A stretch of 64,000 bases of DNA from Pseudomonas petrae (GTDB lineage Bacteria > Pseudomonadota > Gammaproteobacteria > Pseudomonadales > Pseudomonadaceae): positions 1 through 64,000 of the forward strand of contig NZ_JAKJXE010000003.1 in the NCBI RefSeq assembly GCF_021728295.1. Direction: 5' to 3'. Each line of letters begins with the position of its first letter. The stretch's first letter is position 1. The notes beneath the pieces are model-generated. The model did no database searches. It was not told the DNA's origin and saw only the letters and a list, made by a program, of their open reading frames with translations. A program made the translations under genes and the position numbers. Shown piece by piece: positions 43,205-54,769 of this stretch.

Positions 43205-43300
43205 CAAGCGTCAAGCTACAAGTTGCAAGAAGAAAGCTCGTCAAATCTGATATCCGGATACTTGCTTCTACTTGCAGCTTGCAGCTCACAACTTGAAGCT
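43205..43300. repeat. Second hairpin built from 7-bp CAAG/CTTG repeats
   Basis: CAAG starts at 43205, 43212, 43219 and 43226; on the right arm CTTG starts at 43271, 43278 and 43292 with CTCA at 43285. All positions are in a strict 7-base rhythm, and the arms are inverted relative to each other. It is the same family as 4465-4570 but with more diverged units. It occupies nearly the whole prkA-yeaH gap. Confidence 0.82.
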
Positions 43301-43314
43301 CCCCGGAGGGGCCT

Positions 43315-44586
43315 ATGAGCTATGTGATCGACCGACGTCTCAATGGCAAGAACAAGAGCACGGTAAATCGGCAGCGCTTTCTTCGCCGTTATCGTGACCA
43401 CATCAAGAAGGCAGTTGAAGAAGCCGTCAGCCGGCGCTCCATTACCGACATGGAGCACGGCGAACAGATCAGCATTCCGGGGCGGGATATCGACGAACCG
43501 GTGCTGCACCACGGTCGCGGCGGCAAGCAAACGGTGGTTCATCCGGGTAACAAAGAGTTCACCACCGGTGAGCATATCGCACGTCCTCAGGGTGGCGGCG
43601 GTGGCAAAGGGCCTGGCAAGGCGGGCAATTCCGGCGAAGGCATGGATGAGTTCGTGTTCCAGATCACCCAGGAAGAATTTCTCGAATTCATGTTCGAGGA
43701 CCTGGAGCTGCCCAATCTGGTCAAGCGCAACCTGAGCGGCACTGACACTTTCAAGACCGTCCGCGCGGGCATCAGCAATGAAGGCAACCCTTCACGCATC
43801 AACATCATCCGCACGCTGCGCTCGGCACATGCGCGGCGTATCGCGCTGTCCGGCAGCAGCCGGGCCAAACTGCGGCAGGTGCAGGCTGAACTCGAACGCC
43901 TGAAGATCGAGGAGCCGGATAACTTCGGTGACATTCAGGAACTGGAAATCGAGGCCGCGAAACTTCAGGCGCGCATCCGCCGCGTCCCGTATCTGGACAC
44001 CTTCGACCTCAAATACAACCTGCTGGTCAAACAGCCGAACCCCAGCTCCAAAGCCGTGATGTTCTGTCTGATGGACGTTTCCGGGTCGATGACCCAGGCG
44101 ACCAAGGACATTGCCAAGCGATTCTTCATCCTGCTGTACCTGTTCCTCAAGCGTAACTACGACAAGATCGAAGTCGTCTTCATCCGCCACCACACCAGCG
44201 CGCGGGAAGTCGACGAGGAAGAGTTTTTCTATTCGCGGGAAACGGGCGGCACCATCGTTTCGAGCGCATTGAAGCTGATGCAGGAGATCATGGCCGAGCG
44301 CTACCCAACCAATGAATGGAATATCTACGCAGCGCAAGCCTCGGACGGCGACAACTGGAACGATGACTCGCCTATTTGCCGCGACATTCTGATCAAACAG
44401 ATCATGCCGTTCGTGCAGTACTACACCTACGTCGAAATCACCCCGCGCGAACACCAGGCGCTGTGGTTCGAATACGAGCGCATTGGCGAAGCCTTCGCCG
44501 ACACGTTCGCCCAGCAGCAGCTGGTCTCTGCCGGTGATATTTATCCGGTGTTCCGTGAACTCTTCCAGCGCAGGTTAGTGACATGA
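43315..44586 (+). CDS. yeaH: YeaH/DUF444 family von Willebrand-like protein
   Basis: Partner of PrkA in most proteobacteria; molecular role unknown. The 423-residue product has a basic N-terminus, a Gly-rich linker (92-108), a coiled segment (about 183-220) and a VWA-type domain with the MIDAS motif D254-V-S256-G-S258. Four-base ATGA overlap with spoVR; GGAGGGG precedes its ATG. Confidence 0.94.
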   Translation: MSYVIDRRLNGKNKSTVNRQRFLRRYRDHIKKAVEEAVSRRSITDMEHGEQISIPGRDIDEPVLHHGRGGKQTVVHPGNKEFTTGEHIARPQGGGGGKGPGKAGNSGEGMDEFVFQITQEEFLEFMFEDLELPNLVKRNLSGTDTFKTVRAGISNEGNPSRINIIRTLRSAHARRIALSGSSRAKLRQVQAELERLKIEEPDNFGDIQELEIEAAKLQARIRRVPYLDTFDLKYNLLVKQPNPSSKAVMFCLMDVSGSMTQATKDIAKRFFILLYLFLKRNYDKIEVVFIRHHTSAREVDEEEFFYSRETGGTIVSSALKLMQEIMAERYPTNEWNIYAAQASDGDNWNDDSPICRDILIKQIMPFVQYYTYVEITPREHQALWFEYERIGEAFADTFAQQQLVSAGDIYPVFRELFQRRLVT

Positions 44587-46145
44587 CCGCTAGAGAGCAG
44601 AAGCGCCAACCCCTCTCCACGGGTTCAGAGTGGACGTTCGAACTGATCCAGGCCTATGACCGGGAGATCAGCCGCATCGCCGAACGTTACGCGCTGGACA
44701 CATACCCCAACCAGATCGAGGTGATCACCGCCGAGCAAATGATGGACGCCTACGCGTCCGTCGGCATGCCGCTGGGTTATCACCATTGGTCCTACGGCAA
44801 GCACTTCCTCAGCACGGAGAAATCCTACTCGCGCGGGCAGATGGGTCTGGCGTACGAGATCGTCATCAACTCCGACCCGTGCATCGCCTATCTGATGGAA
44901 GAGAACACCATCTGCATGCAGGCGCTCGTCGTGGCCCACGCCTGCTATGGGCATAACAGCTTTTTCAAGGGCAACTACCTGTTCCGCACCTGGACCGACG
45001 CCAGTTCGATCATCGACTACCTCGTGTTCGCCAAGCAGTACATCATGCAGTGCGAAGAGCGCCATGGGATCGATGCGGTCGAGGACCTGCTCGATTCCTG
45101 CCACGCGCTGATGAACTACGGCGTCGATCGCTACAAGCGGCCCTACCCGATTTCGGCGGAAGAAGAACGCCGCCGCATGAAGGACCGGGAGGAGCACCTG
45201 CAAAAGCAGATCAACGACCTGTGGCGCACGATTCCGAAAAGTGCGAGCAAGAACGGCAAAGAGGATTACTCACGTTTCCCCGCCGAGCCTCAGGAAAACA
45301 TCCTCTACTTCATCGAAAAGCACGCCCCATTGCTGGAGCCCTGGCAGCGTGAAGTGGTGCGTATCGTGCGCAAGATCGCCCAGTATTTTTACCCGCAGCG
45401 TCAGACCCAGGTGATGAACGAGGGTTGGGCCACGTTCTGGCACTACACGCTGATGAACGATCTGTATGACGAAGGTCTGGTAACTGACGGCTTCATGCTC
45501 GAGTTTCTGACATCCCACACCAGCGTCGTCTATCAGCCGGGGTTCGACAGCCCCTACTACAGCGGTATCAATCCCTACACGCTGGGGTTTGCGATGTATC
45601 AGGACATCCGGCGGATGTGCGAGCACCCGACTGAAGAAGACCATCACTGGTTCCCAGATCTGGCGGGGACCGACTGGCTCACGGCGGTGAAGTTTGCGAT
45701 GAGCAGCTTCAAGGACGAGAGCTTCATCCTGCAGTACCTGTCGCCCAAGGTGATTCGTGACCTGAAGCTGTTCAGCATTCTGGACGATGATCAGAAGGAC
45801 GATCTCCTCGTGCCCGCCATCCACGATGAAACCGGCTACAAGGTGATTCGTGAAACCCTCGCCGCGCAATACAACCTCGGCAACCGCGAACCCAACGTGC
45901 AGATCTACAGCATTGACCGTCGCGGCGATCGCTCCCTGACCCTGCGTCATCAACAGCACGACCGCAAACGCTTGGGCGATTCAACGGATGAAGTGCTGAA
46001 ACACCTGCACCGGTTGTGGGGTTTTGATATCCACCTGGAAACGCTGCAAGGCGACCAGATAATGAAAGTCCACCATGTGCCGCCGAGAAGCGAACACGCT
46101 GAAAGTGAATATCCCCGGCTGGACCTGGCGGTCGTCCACTTATAA
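44583..46145 (+). CDS. spoVR: SpoVR family protein
   Basis: Homologue of B. subtilis SpoVR (spore cortex) and E. coli YcgB; role in non-sporing bacteria unknown. The 520-residue protein has the family segments HWSYGKHF and [13 protein letters not shown], the latter metalloprotease-like (H-x5-E-type arrangement not strictly conserved). Third gene of the prkA-yeaH-spoVR unit, translationally coupled to yeaH. Confidence 0.94.
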   Translation: MTAREQKRQPLSTGSEWTFELIQAYDREISRIAERYALDTYPNQIEVITAEQMMDAYASVGMPLGYHHWSYGKHFLSTEKSYSRGQMGLAYEIVINSDPCIAYLMEENTICMQALVVAHACYGHNSFFKGNYLFRTWTDASSIIDYLVFAKQYIMQCEERHGIDAVEDLLDSCHALMNYGVDRYKRPYPISAEEERRRMKDREEHLQKQINDLWRTIPKSASKNGKEDYSRFPAEPQENILYFIEKHAPLLEPWQREVVRIVRKIAQYFYPQRQTQVMNEGWATFWHYTLMNDLYDEGLVTDGFMLEFLTSHTSVVYQPGFDSPYYSGINPYTLGFAMYQDIRRMCEHPTEEDHHWFPDLAGTDWLTAVKFAMSSFKDESFILQYLSPKVIRDLKLFSILDDDQKDDLLVPAIHDETGYKVIRETLAAQYNLGNREPNVQIYSIDRRGDRSLTLRHQQHDRKRLGDSTDEVLKHLHRLWGFDIHLETLQGDQIMKVHHVPPRSEHAESEYPRLDLAVVHL

Positions 46146-46215
46146 ACCCTGAGTGTTTCCAGCCTCCGCGATCGCGACTTAAGGTTTATCCTGTCGCCCT
46201 CACGGAGGCTTTTTT

Positions 46216-47445
46216 ATGCAGATTTATAAAGTCGGCGGCGCTGTACGCGATCGCCTGCTTGGCAAACCAGTCACTGACATCGACTGGGTAGTGGTGGGTG
46301 CGTCGACCGAGGAAATGCTAGTCAAGGGCTACCGGCCAGTGGGAACGGATTTTCCCGTCTTTTTGCACCCGCTGACCGGTGAGGAATACGCGCTGGCCCG
46401 CACCGAACGCAAGACCGGCAAAGGCTACGGCGGCTTTGTTTTTCACGCCCACCCGGACGTCACGCTGGAGCAAGACCTGATCCGCCGCGACCTGACCATC
46501 AATGCAATTGCCGAAGACAAGAACGGCCAGCTGACTGATCCTTATCACGGCCAGCAGGACCTCGAAGCCCGAGTATTACGTCACGTTTCCCCCGCGTTCG
46601 CCGAAGATCCCCTTCGTGTCTTGCGCGTGGCCCGCTTCGCCGCGCGCTACGCCCCCGACGGTTTTACCATCGCCCCGGAAACCCTGGAACTCATGCGTCA
46701 GCTGAGCGGGTCAGGTGAACTGGAAGCGCTGACACCGGAACGCAGCTGGAAGGAAATCTCCCGCGCGCTGATGGAAAAAGAGCCACAGGTGTTCATCGAG
46801 GTCCTGCGTGAATGCGGCGCCCTGAAAGTGCTGATGCCAGAAGTCGACGCGCTGTTTGGCGTTCCACAGCCGGAAGCGCACCACCCCGAAATCGACACGG
46901 GTTTGCACGTGCTCAGCGTGCTGCATCAGGCCGCCCTGCACCGCCAGCCGCTAAGCGTGCGCTGGGCGTGCCTGCTACACGACTTGGGCAAGGGGCTCAC
47001 GCCGCAAGAGGAATGGCCGCGCCATATCGCCCACGAGCACAAAGGACTCAAAGCGATCAAGGCGATGAACCAGCGTTTCAAGGTGCCAAGGGACTGCCAG
47101 GAACTGGCGCTGCTGGTGGGCGAATATCACACCCACGGCCATCGCGCGCTGGAATTGAAGCCGTCGACATTGCTGGATGTGCTGCAGAGCTTTGACGTGT
47201 ATCGCCGACCGCAACGCTTCGAGGAGTTCATCGCCGCCTGCGAAATGGACGCCCGAGGCCGCAAGGGGCTCGAGGAGCGCACGTATCCGCAAGCCGAATA
47301 TTTGCGCGGCGCTGCCCAAGCGGCACGGCAAGTGGCGGTACAGCCGTTGCTGGAAAAAGGTTTTCAGGGCCAGCAATTAGGCGAAGCGCTCAAGCGAGAG
47401 CGGCTGGATACGCTGAAGGTGTACAAGGCGTCGTATCAGCTCTAA
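46216..47445 (+). CDS. cca: CCA tRNA nucleotidyltransferase, multifunctional HD type
   Basis: Builds and repairs the CCA end of tRNAs. The 409-residue protein has the class II head motif [12 protein letters not shown] (5-16) with catalytic D21-x-D23, [10 protein letters not shown] (about 92-101) and a C-terminal HD phosphohydrolase domain with LLHDLGKG (about 253-260). GGAGG lies about nine bases before ATG. Confidence 0.97.
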   Translation: MQIYKVGGAVRDRLLGKPVTDIDWVVVGASTEEMLVKGYRPVGTDFPVFLHPLTGEEYALARTERKTGKGYGGFVFHAHPDVTLEQDLIRRDLTINAIAEDKNGQLTDPYHGQQDLEARVLRHVSPAFAEDPLRVLRVARFAARYAPDGFTIAPETLELMRQLSGSGELEALTPERSWKEISRALMEKEPQVFIEVLRECGALKVLMPEVDALFGVPQPEAHHPEIDTGLHVLSVLHQAALHRQPLSVRWACLLHDLGKGLTPQEEWPRHIAHEHKGLKAIKAMNQRFKVPRDCQELALLVGEYHTHGHRALELKPSTLLDVLQSFDVYRRPQRFEEFIAACEMDARGRKGLEERTYPQAEYLRGAAQAARQVAVQPLLEKGFQGQQLGEALKRERLDTLKVYKASYQL

Positions 47446-47492
47446 GCCGCTGAATTGGCTGCGGCTCAGTCGGGCTGCCTGTCGGACGCCTG

Positions 47493-48020
47493 TTACACCG
47501 CAGCCAGCAGGGTGGCCGGGGTGAGTGGCTCGCCGCGCCATCCGAAGGCAACCGGCCAGAGCTTCTGATCGATTTTCGCTTCAGCCCACAGCCGGGCAAA
47601 CGACACGCCGGCCACAGGGTGCAGGCGCTGCGGCGCTATCAGCGACAACGGCCACAGCACGAACGCGTTTTTGAGGATTTCGGCGCGGGGCAGAATCAGG
47701 CCGTCGAAGTTGCCGACCTGTTCGTCATACAGCAAGACGTCGATGTCCAGCGGTAGACCCTTGCGATCAGGAGCATAACGACCGTTGTCGGCTTCAATGA
47801 ATTTGAGCCGGCGGTGCAGTTCAGTCAGCGGAAGGTCGGTCAGCGCCGAGACCACCAGATTGAAAAACGGTCCGCTCTTGATCCCTACCGGATGACTTTC
47901 GAACACCGGCGAGCAGGTCAGGTCGGTGAGAAAGGCGGCAAGGGCGTCGAGGCCTGCGCACAGATGGCGCTCCCGCTCGATATTGCTGCCCAGTCCCAGA
48001 AAAATCCGTGTCAGCGACAT
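47493..48020 (-). CDS. folK: 2-amino-4-hydroxy-6-hydroxymethyldihydropteridine pyrophosphokinase
   Basis: Pyrophosphorylates the folate pterin precursor. The 175-residue protein has LGLGSNIERERH (about 7-18), RKGLPLDIDVLLYD (about 88-101) and ILPRAEI. Its start overlaps the folB stop, so the two folate enzymes are coupled. Confidence 0.95.
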   Translation of the reverse strand: MSLTRIFLGLGSNIERERHLCAGLDALAAFLTDLTCSPVFESHPVGIKSGPFFNLVVSALTDLPLTELHRRLKFIEADNGRYAPDRKGLPLDIDVLLYDEQVGNFDGLILPRAEILKNAFVLWPLSLIAPQRLHPVAGVSFARLWAEAKIDQKLWPVAFGWRGEPLTPATLLAAV

Positions 48021-48364
48021 CCGCGCTCGATCTCCACCCCAACGCCCTTCGCCGCAGGCACGGCTCCCGGCTTGGTCAATTTGAGGTGCAGCCAGGGAAT
48101 ATTGAACTCGCTCATCAGTACTTCGGCCAGGCGCTCGGCGAAGGTTTCGACCAGTTGGAATTGAGAGGCTTCGGCGAACGCCTGAATCCGCGCGGACACA
48201 CTGGCGTAATCGAGCGCTTTGCTCAGGTCATCGCCTGCGGCTGCAGGCCGATTATCCCAGGCAAAACTCAGGTCCAGAAGCAGGCACTGGCGAATGCCAC
48301 GCTCCCAGTCGTAGGCGCCGATGACGGTATCGACCTCCAGACCTTCAATGAAAACTCTGTCCAA
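48011..48364 (-). CDS. folB: Dihydroneopterin aldolase
   Basis: Cleaves dihydroneopterin in folate synthesis. The 117-residue tunnelling-fold protein has [19 protein letters not shown] (5-23), LDYASV and KLTKPGAV. The start is TTG at 48364 with GGAGAG seven bases upstream, giving the standard N-terminus LDRVFIEG; no ATG is near. Confidence 0.94.
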   Translation of the reverse strand: MDRVFIEGLEVDTVIGAYDWERGIRQCLLLDLSFAWDNRPAAAGDDLSKALDYASVSARIQAFAEASQFQLVETFAERLAEVLMSEFNIPWLHLKLTKPGAVPAAKGVGVEIERGCR

Positions 48365-48438
48365 GCCTATCTCTCCGCTGCACGACAAGGGCGCGATGCG
48401 CCGTTAGAATCAAGGCATCCTCGCCCGGAATGGTTAGC

Positions 48439-49008
48439 ATGTTTTGGTTACTGGCGGTCCTCGCCTACCTGCTCGGCTCACTGTCCTTCGCCATCCTGAT
48501 CAGCCGCATAACCGGTCGCCCGGACCCGCGCGCCAATGGCTCGGGCAACGCCGGCGCTACCAACATGCTGCGTGTGGCTGGCAAAAAACTCGCGGTGCTG
48601 ACCCTGATTGGCGACGTCTGCAAAGGCATGATCCCGGTGCTGATCGCCAGAGGGTTGGACCTCGACCCACGCCTGCAAGCCTGGATCGGACTGTGCGCAG
48701 TCCTGGGGCATCTGTTCCCGCTGTACTTCCGCTTTCGTGGCGGCAAGGGCGTGGCCACTGCCGCCGGAATGTTGCTGGCCTTGTACCCGCCAGCCGCCCT
48801 GCTCGCCATCGGCGCCTGGCTGCTGACGTTCTACCTCACCCGCACCAGTTCACTGGCCTCGTTGATCGCCACGCCGCTGACTCTGCCGCTGCTCGCATGG
48901 CAGCAACCCCACGCCTTACTGCCGATGAGCGTGTTAACGCTGCTCATCGTCTGGCGCCATCGGGGCAATCTACGCGACCTGTTTGCCGGGCGCGAACGGC
49001 ACTTCTGA
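48439..49008 (+). CDS. plsY: Glycerol-3-phosphate acyltransferase PlsY
   Basis: Inner-membrane enzyme that uses acyl-phosphate to acylate glycerol-3-phosphate in phospholipid synthesis. The 189-residue product has about five helices and the three family motifs: [11 protein letters not shown] (about 36-46), the GDVCKG segment, and [20 protein letters not shown] (about 93-112). ATG 48439 has GGAA eight bases upstream; an ATG three codons earlier lacks a ribosome site. Divergent from folB. Confidence 0.96.
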   Translation: MFWLLAVLAYLLGSLSFAILISRITGRPDPRANGSGNAGATNMLRVAGKKLAVLTLIGDVCKGMIPVLIARGLDLDPRLQAWIGLCAVLGHLFPLYFRFRGGKGVATAAGMLLALYPPAALLAIGAWLLTFYLTRTSSLASLIATPLTLPLLAWQQPHALLPMSVLTLLIVWRHRGNLRDLFAGRERHF

Positions 49009-49055
49009 AGCGACACCCCGTCACAGCCCAATCGGGCGCTTGCACCGCTTTGCCA

Positions 49056-50081
49056 TCAAAGACCTGGCAACTGCTCCATCGGCCAGCGCGCCTGAACCGT
49101 AATGCTCAGACTTTCCCTCTGCCCCGCCTGCAAACGCTGGCAGCCGGCAAACGCGATCATCGCGCCGTTGTCGGTGCAGAACTCAGGCCGCGCGTAGTAC
49201 ACGTTCCCGCCCAAGCCATCGAGCATCTGCTCCAGCGACAGGCGCAACGCCTTGTTCGCGCTCACGCCGCCGGCAATGACCAGACGCTTGAGCCCGGTCT
49301 GCTTCAGCGCGCGTTTGCACTTGATGGTCAAAGTGTCCACCACGGCCTGCTGGAAGGCCAGCGAGATGTCGCAACGAGTTTGCTCGCTGTCGTCCCCGGC
49401 GCTTTGGCACTGCTGCCAGGTGTTCAGGGAGAAGGTTTTCAAGCCGCTGAAGCTGAAATCCAGCCCGGGGCGGTCCGTCATCGGACGCGGAAAGACAAAA
49501 CGCCCGGCCACACCGGATTGCGCCAGACGGGAAATTTCCGGACCGCCAGGGTAATTCAGGCCCATCATCTTCGCGGTTTTGTCGAAGGCTTCGCCCGCAG
49601 CGTCGTCCAGGGTCTCGCCCAGCAGCTCGTAAAGGCCAATGCCATCGACGCGAACCAGCTGCGTATGGCCGCCGGAAACCAACAAAGCGACGAACGGAAA
49701 CTCGGGGGGATTTTCCTCCAGCATCGGTGCGAGCAAATGCCCTTCCATGTGGTGAACACCCAGTGCCGGGATGTCCCACGCGAACGCCAGAGCCTGTGCG
49801 CATGAGGCCCCTACCAGGAGGGCCCCGACCAGCCCGGGGCCAGCGGTATAAGCGATGGCATCGATCTCGGTAACGGTGCAGTCGGCCTCGGCCAACACCT
49901 GACGAATCAAGGGCAGCATGCGTTTTACATGATCACGCGAGGCAAGCTCCGGGACCACGCCGCCATAGACGCGGTGCAGGTCGATCTGGCTGAATAATGC
50001 ATCGGCAAGCAGCCCGCGTTCGCTGTCGTACAGCGCGACACCGGTCTCATCGCAGGAAGTTTCCATTCCCAGTACTAGCAT
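49056..50081 (-). CDS. tsaD: tRNA N6-threonylcarbamoyladenosine transferase subunit TsaD
   Basis: Catalyses t6A37 formation with TsaB/E. The 341-residue ASKHA protein has [12 protein letters not shown] (5-16), metal ligands H111 and H115 in HHMEGH, and [10 protein letters not shown] (about 132-141). ATG 50081 gives the family length. Divergent from rpsU, the classic arrangement upstream of the macromolecular synthesis operon. Confidence 0.97.
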   Translation of the reverse strand: MLVLGMETSCDETGVALYDSERGLLADALFSQIDLHRVYGGVVPELASRDHVKRMLPLIRQVLAEADCTVTEIDAIAYTAGPGLVGALLVGASCAQALAFAWDIPALGVHHMEGHLLAPMLEENPPEFPFVALLVSGGHTQLVRVDGIGLYELLGETLDDAAGEAFDKTAKMMGLNYPGGPEISRLAQSGVAGRFVFPRPMTDRPGLDFSFSGLKTFSLNTWQQCQSAGDDSEQTRCDISLAFQQAVVDTLTIKCKRALKQTGLKRLVIAGGVSANKALRLSLEQMLDGLGGNVYYARPEFCTDNGAMIAFAGCQRLQAGQRESLSITVQARWPMEQLPGL

Positions 50082-50277
50082 GGGGTACGCCTTGTGGAGG
50101 CTGAATTCGAAGGCGCGCATAATAGTCGCCGCTCATGCCTGCGACCAGTGCTTTTCGATCAGAGGCTTTGCATTCCGCGAAGCAAGGGGTTAACATCCGC
50201 AACCCTTAAAAACCGACGTACTTAGTGCAAGCGTTGCATTAAGCGTTGACCCCGGTAATGAATGAAGGTAGCTCTGG

Positions 50278-50493
50278 ATGCCAGCCGTCAAAGTTAAAGA
50301 GAACGAACCCTTCGACGTAGCTCTGCGTCGTTTCAAGCGCTCCTGCGAAAAAGCCGGTGTTCTGGCTGAAGTTCGTAGCCGCGAATTTTACGAGAAGCCG
50401 ACTTCTGAGCGTAAGCGTAAGGCAGCCGCTGCTGTTAAGCGTCACGCCAAGAAAGTACAGCGCGAACAGCGCCGCGCCGTTCGTCTGTATTAA
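50278..50493 (+). CDS. rpsU: 30S ribosomal protein S21
   Basis: Small-subunit protein needed for mRNA initiation. The 71-residue basic protein is the standard length and ends RRAVRLY. First gene of rpsU-dnaG-rpoD. AAGGTAGC lies upstream of ATG 50278. Confidence 0.97.
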
Positions 50494-50522
50494 TACAGAC
50501 GTCTGACGCAAGCTTCTGCCTT

Positions 50523-50543
50523 GCCCGGCCTTCAAAGCCGGGC
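50523..50543 (+). terminator. Hairpin after rpsU, possible partial terminator
   Basis: GCCCGGC (50523-50529) pairs with GCCGGGC (50537-50543), 30 bases after the rpsU stop. There is no T-run. In E. coli the rpsU-dnaG gap carries an attenuating terminator that keeps dnaG low; this stem is in the right place, but its activity is unproven. Confidence 0.4.
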
Positions 50544-50755
50544 TGTCGGCAGTTGCAGTTCTAGCCTCAAGCAACACCGATCGAGCAACATCAGACAGAG
50601 GCTGTTGACGCCGCAGATGCGACCGAGACAAACGCCTTCGATTTCTTCCAGCCTGATTCAGGCCGCGTTGACCCGTCTACACTGACCAAGCAACCGTCGT
50701 TACGGTTTGGATTCGCCACGATCTTTCTGGCGGGGCGCCTGATGATGAGAACGCC

Positions 50756-52723
50756 ATGGCCGGACTGATTCCCCAAGGTTTTATTGACGACCTGCTGAAC
50801 CGCACCGACATTGTCGATGTTGTCAGCTCACGCGTTCAATTAAAAAAAACCGGCAAGAACTTCAGCGCCTGTTGTCCTTTCCATAAAGAGAAGACACCGT
50901 CGTTTAGCGTCAGCCCGGATAAACAGTTCTATTACTGCTTCGGTTGTGGAGCGGGTGGCAATGCCCTCGGCTTCATCATGGACCACGACAACCTGGATTT
51001 CCCCCAGGCCGTCGAAGACCTGGCCAAAGCCGCCGGGATGGAAGTCCCACGCGAACAAGGCGTCAAAGGGCAAAAGCCCCGACAGCCTACCGATTCGCCG
51101 CTCTACCCCCTATTAACAGCCGCCGCCGATTTTTACCGGGCTGCGCTGAAAAGCCATCCAACGCGAAAATCTGCGGTGGAATACCTGAAAGGCCGCGGCC
51201 TGTCAGGCGAGATTGCCCGCGACTTCGGGCTGGGCTTCGCCCCGCCGGGCTGGGACAACCTCTATAAGCACTTAAGCAGCGACACCCTTCAACAGAAGGC
51301 GATGATCGATGCCGGCCTGCTGATCGAAAACGCCGAAACCGGCAAACGCTACGACCGCTTTCGCGACCGGGTGATGTTCCCCATTCGCGACAGTCGCGGC
51401 CGTGTGATCGCATTTGGCGGGCGAGTGCTGGGCGACGACAAGCCCAAATACCTGAACTCTCCTGAAACCCCGGTGTTTCATAAGGGTCAGGAGTTGTACG
51501 GTTTATTCGAAGCTCGCAAATTTAACCGTAACCTGGACGAGATTATCGTCGTCGAAGGCTACATGGACGTTATTGCACTTGCCCAACAGGGCTTGCGCAA
51601 TGCCGTTGCGACGCTGGGTACGGCGACCAGCGAAGAGCACTTGAAGCGGCTGTTTCGTGTGGTACCGAACGTGCTGTTCTGCTTCGACGGTGACCAGGCT
51701 GGCCGAAACGCCGCCTGGCGCGCACTGGAAGCCACGATTCCCGGCTTGCAGGACGGCCGGCGTGCGAGGTTTCTGTTTCTGCCCGAAGGGGAAGACCCCG
51801 ACACCCTGGTGCGCGCCGAAGGCACTGACGCGTTCAAGGCGAGAATCAACCAGCACGCACAACCGCTGGCTGACTATTTTTTCGAGCAACTGACCAAGGA
51901 GGCCGATCCGCGCTCCCTGGAAGGCAAGGCGCACATGGTGACGCTGGCCGCGCCGCTGATCGAAAAAGTGCCGGGCGCCAATTTGCGGGAGCTGATGCGT
52001 CGACGCCTGAAAGAGATCACCGGGCTGGACACCGCTGCAGTCAATCAGTTGATGCAGTCCGCTCCGGCGGACGCTCAGCCCAGCTACGATCCGGGCTTCG
52101 ATTACGAGGCCGTGCCCGATTACGGCGATTACCAGCAGCACGATTACCAGGCGCAGCAGGAATGGACACCGAGCGCGCCGGGCGGTCAGCAGAAGAAATG
52201 GGACAAGAAGCCGTGGGACAAAGGCAAGAAATGGGACAAGAACGGCAAGCGTCCTGATTTCGAACCTCGCGGGCCACGTACACCGGCAACGGTCGAGCCG
52301 CCGGCGTTGACAGCACTCAGAACGTTACTGCATCACCCTGAACTGTCAGCGCAGGTCGCCAACGCCAGTACGTTCGCCGATGAAGAGAATGTGTATTCAC
52401 AGCTTCTGGTGGCCCTGATCGACGCCACACAGAAAAACCCGAAGCTGCGCACGATGCAGTTGATTGCCCGCTGGCATGGCACCGATCAAGGACGATTGTT
52501 GCGTCAACTGGCGGAAAAGGAATGGCTGATCTCGGCCGATAACCTTGAACAACAGTTTTTCGACACTATAACTAGCTTGTCTGCCCGCCAACGCGAGCGA
52601 CATCTGGAGCAATTGATCAGGAAGGAACGGCAGTCAGGCCTGAGCGCAGAAGAAAAAGTTCAGCTGCTCAACCTGTTAAATCGCAAAGTTCCTGCACAAA
52701 CCCCGACCTCAACTGGCGTGTGA
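50756..52723 (+). CDS. dnaG: DNA primase
   Basis: Makes RNA primers for replication. The 655-residue protein has a CHC2 zinc finger (C40, H43, C61, C64), a TOPRIM core (about 258-345, EGYMDVIAL) and a C-terminal DnaB-binding domain (about 510-645). An unusual hydrophilic linker (about 440-505) contains KKWDKKPWDKGKKWDKNGKR. GAGAACGCC precedes ATG. Second gene of the macromolecular synthesis operon. Confidence 0.97.
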   Translation: MAGLIPQGFIDDLLNRTDIVDVVSSRVQLKKTGKNFSACCPFHKEKTPSFSVSPDKQFYYCFGCGAGGNALGFIMDHDNLDFPQAVEDLAKAAGMEVPREQGVKGQKPRQPTDSPLYPLLTAAADFYRAALKSHPTRKSAVEYLKGRGLSGEIARDFGLGFAPPGWDNLYKHLSSDTLQQKAMIDAGLLIENAETGKRYDRFRDRVMFPIRDSRGRVIAFGGRVLGDDKPKYLNSPETPVFHKGQELYGLFEARKFNRNLDEIIVVEGYMDVIALAQQGLRNAVATLGTATSEEHLKRLFRVVPNVLFCFDGDQAGRNAAWRALEATIPGLQDGRRARFLFLPEGEDPDTLVRAEGTDAFKARINQHAQPLADYFFEQLTKEADPRSLEGKAHMVTLAAPLIEKVPGANLRELMRRRLKEITGLDTAAVNQLMQSAPADAQPSYDPGFDYEAVPDYGDYQQHDYQAQQEWTPSAPGGQQKKWDKKPWDKGKKWDKNGKRPDFEPRGPRTPATVEPPALTALRTLLHHPELSAQVANASTFADEENVYSQLLVALIDATQKNPKLRTMQLIARWHGTDQGRLLRQLAEKEWLISADNLEQQFFDTITSLSARQRERHLEQLIRKERQSGLSAEEKVQLLNLLNRKVPAQTPTSTGV

Positions 52724-52737
52724 GGTCATAGCTCGGG

Positions 52738-52743
52738 TATAAT
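52738..52743 (+). promoter_or_regulatory. Candidate -10 box of an internal rpoD promoter
   Basis: A perfect TATAAT lies 47 bases before rpoD in the dnaG-rpoD gap. No clear -35 hexamer stands 17 bases upstream, so recognition would need an activator or another sigma. E. coli also has internal promoters serving rpoD. Confidence 0.45.
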
Positions 52744-52790
52744 CCCCGGCTTGTTTTTTGCCCGCCAAGACCTTCAGTGGATAGGGTGTT

Positions 52791-54635
<1,845 letters not shown>

Positions 54636-54650
54636 ACGACGCGTCATACC

Positions 54651-54677
54651 AAAACCCCCGGCATTGCTGGGGGTTTT
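54651..54677 (+). terminator. rpoD terminator
   Basis: AAAACCCCCGGC (54651-54662) pairs with GCTGGGGGTTTT (54666-54677) around an ATT loop, 15 bases after the rpoD stop. A typical intrinsic terminator. Confidence 0.9.
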
Positions 54678-54769
54678 GCGTTTTAAGGAATAAATTTCCG
54701 GCAGAGTGCCACTGTTGTCCAGCCCGGCTACACTCGATTGATTCTTACCAATGAATCACCGAGGCTGCC

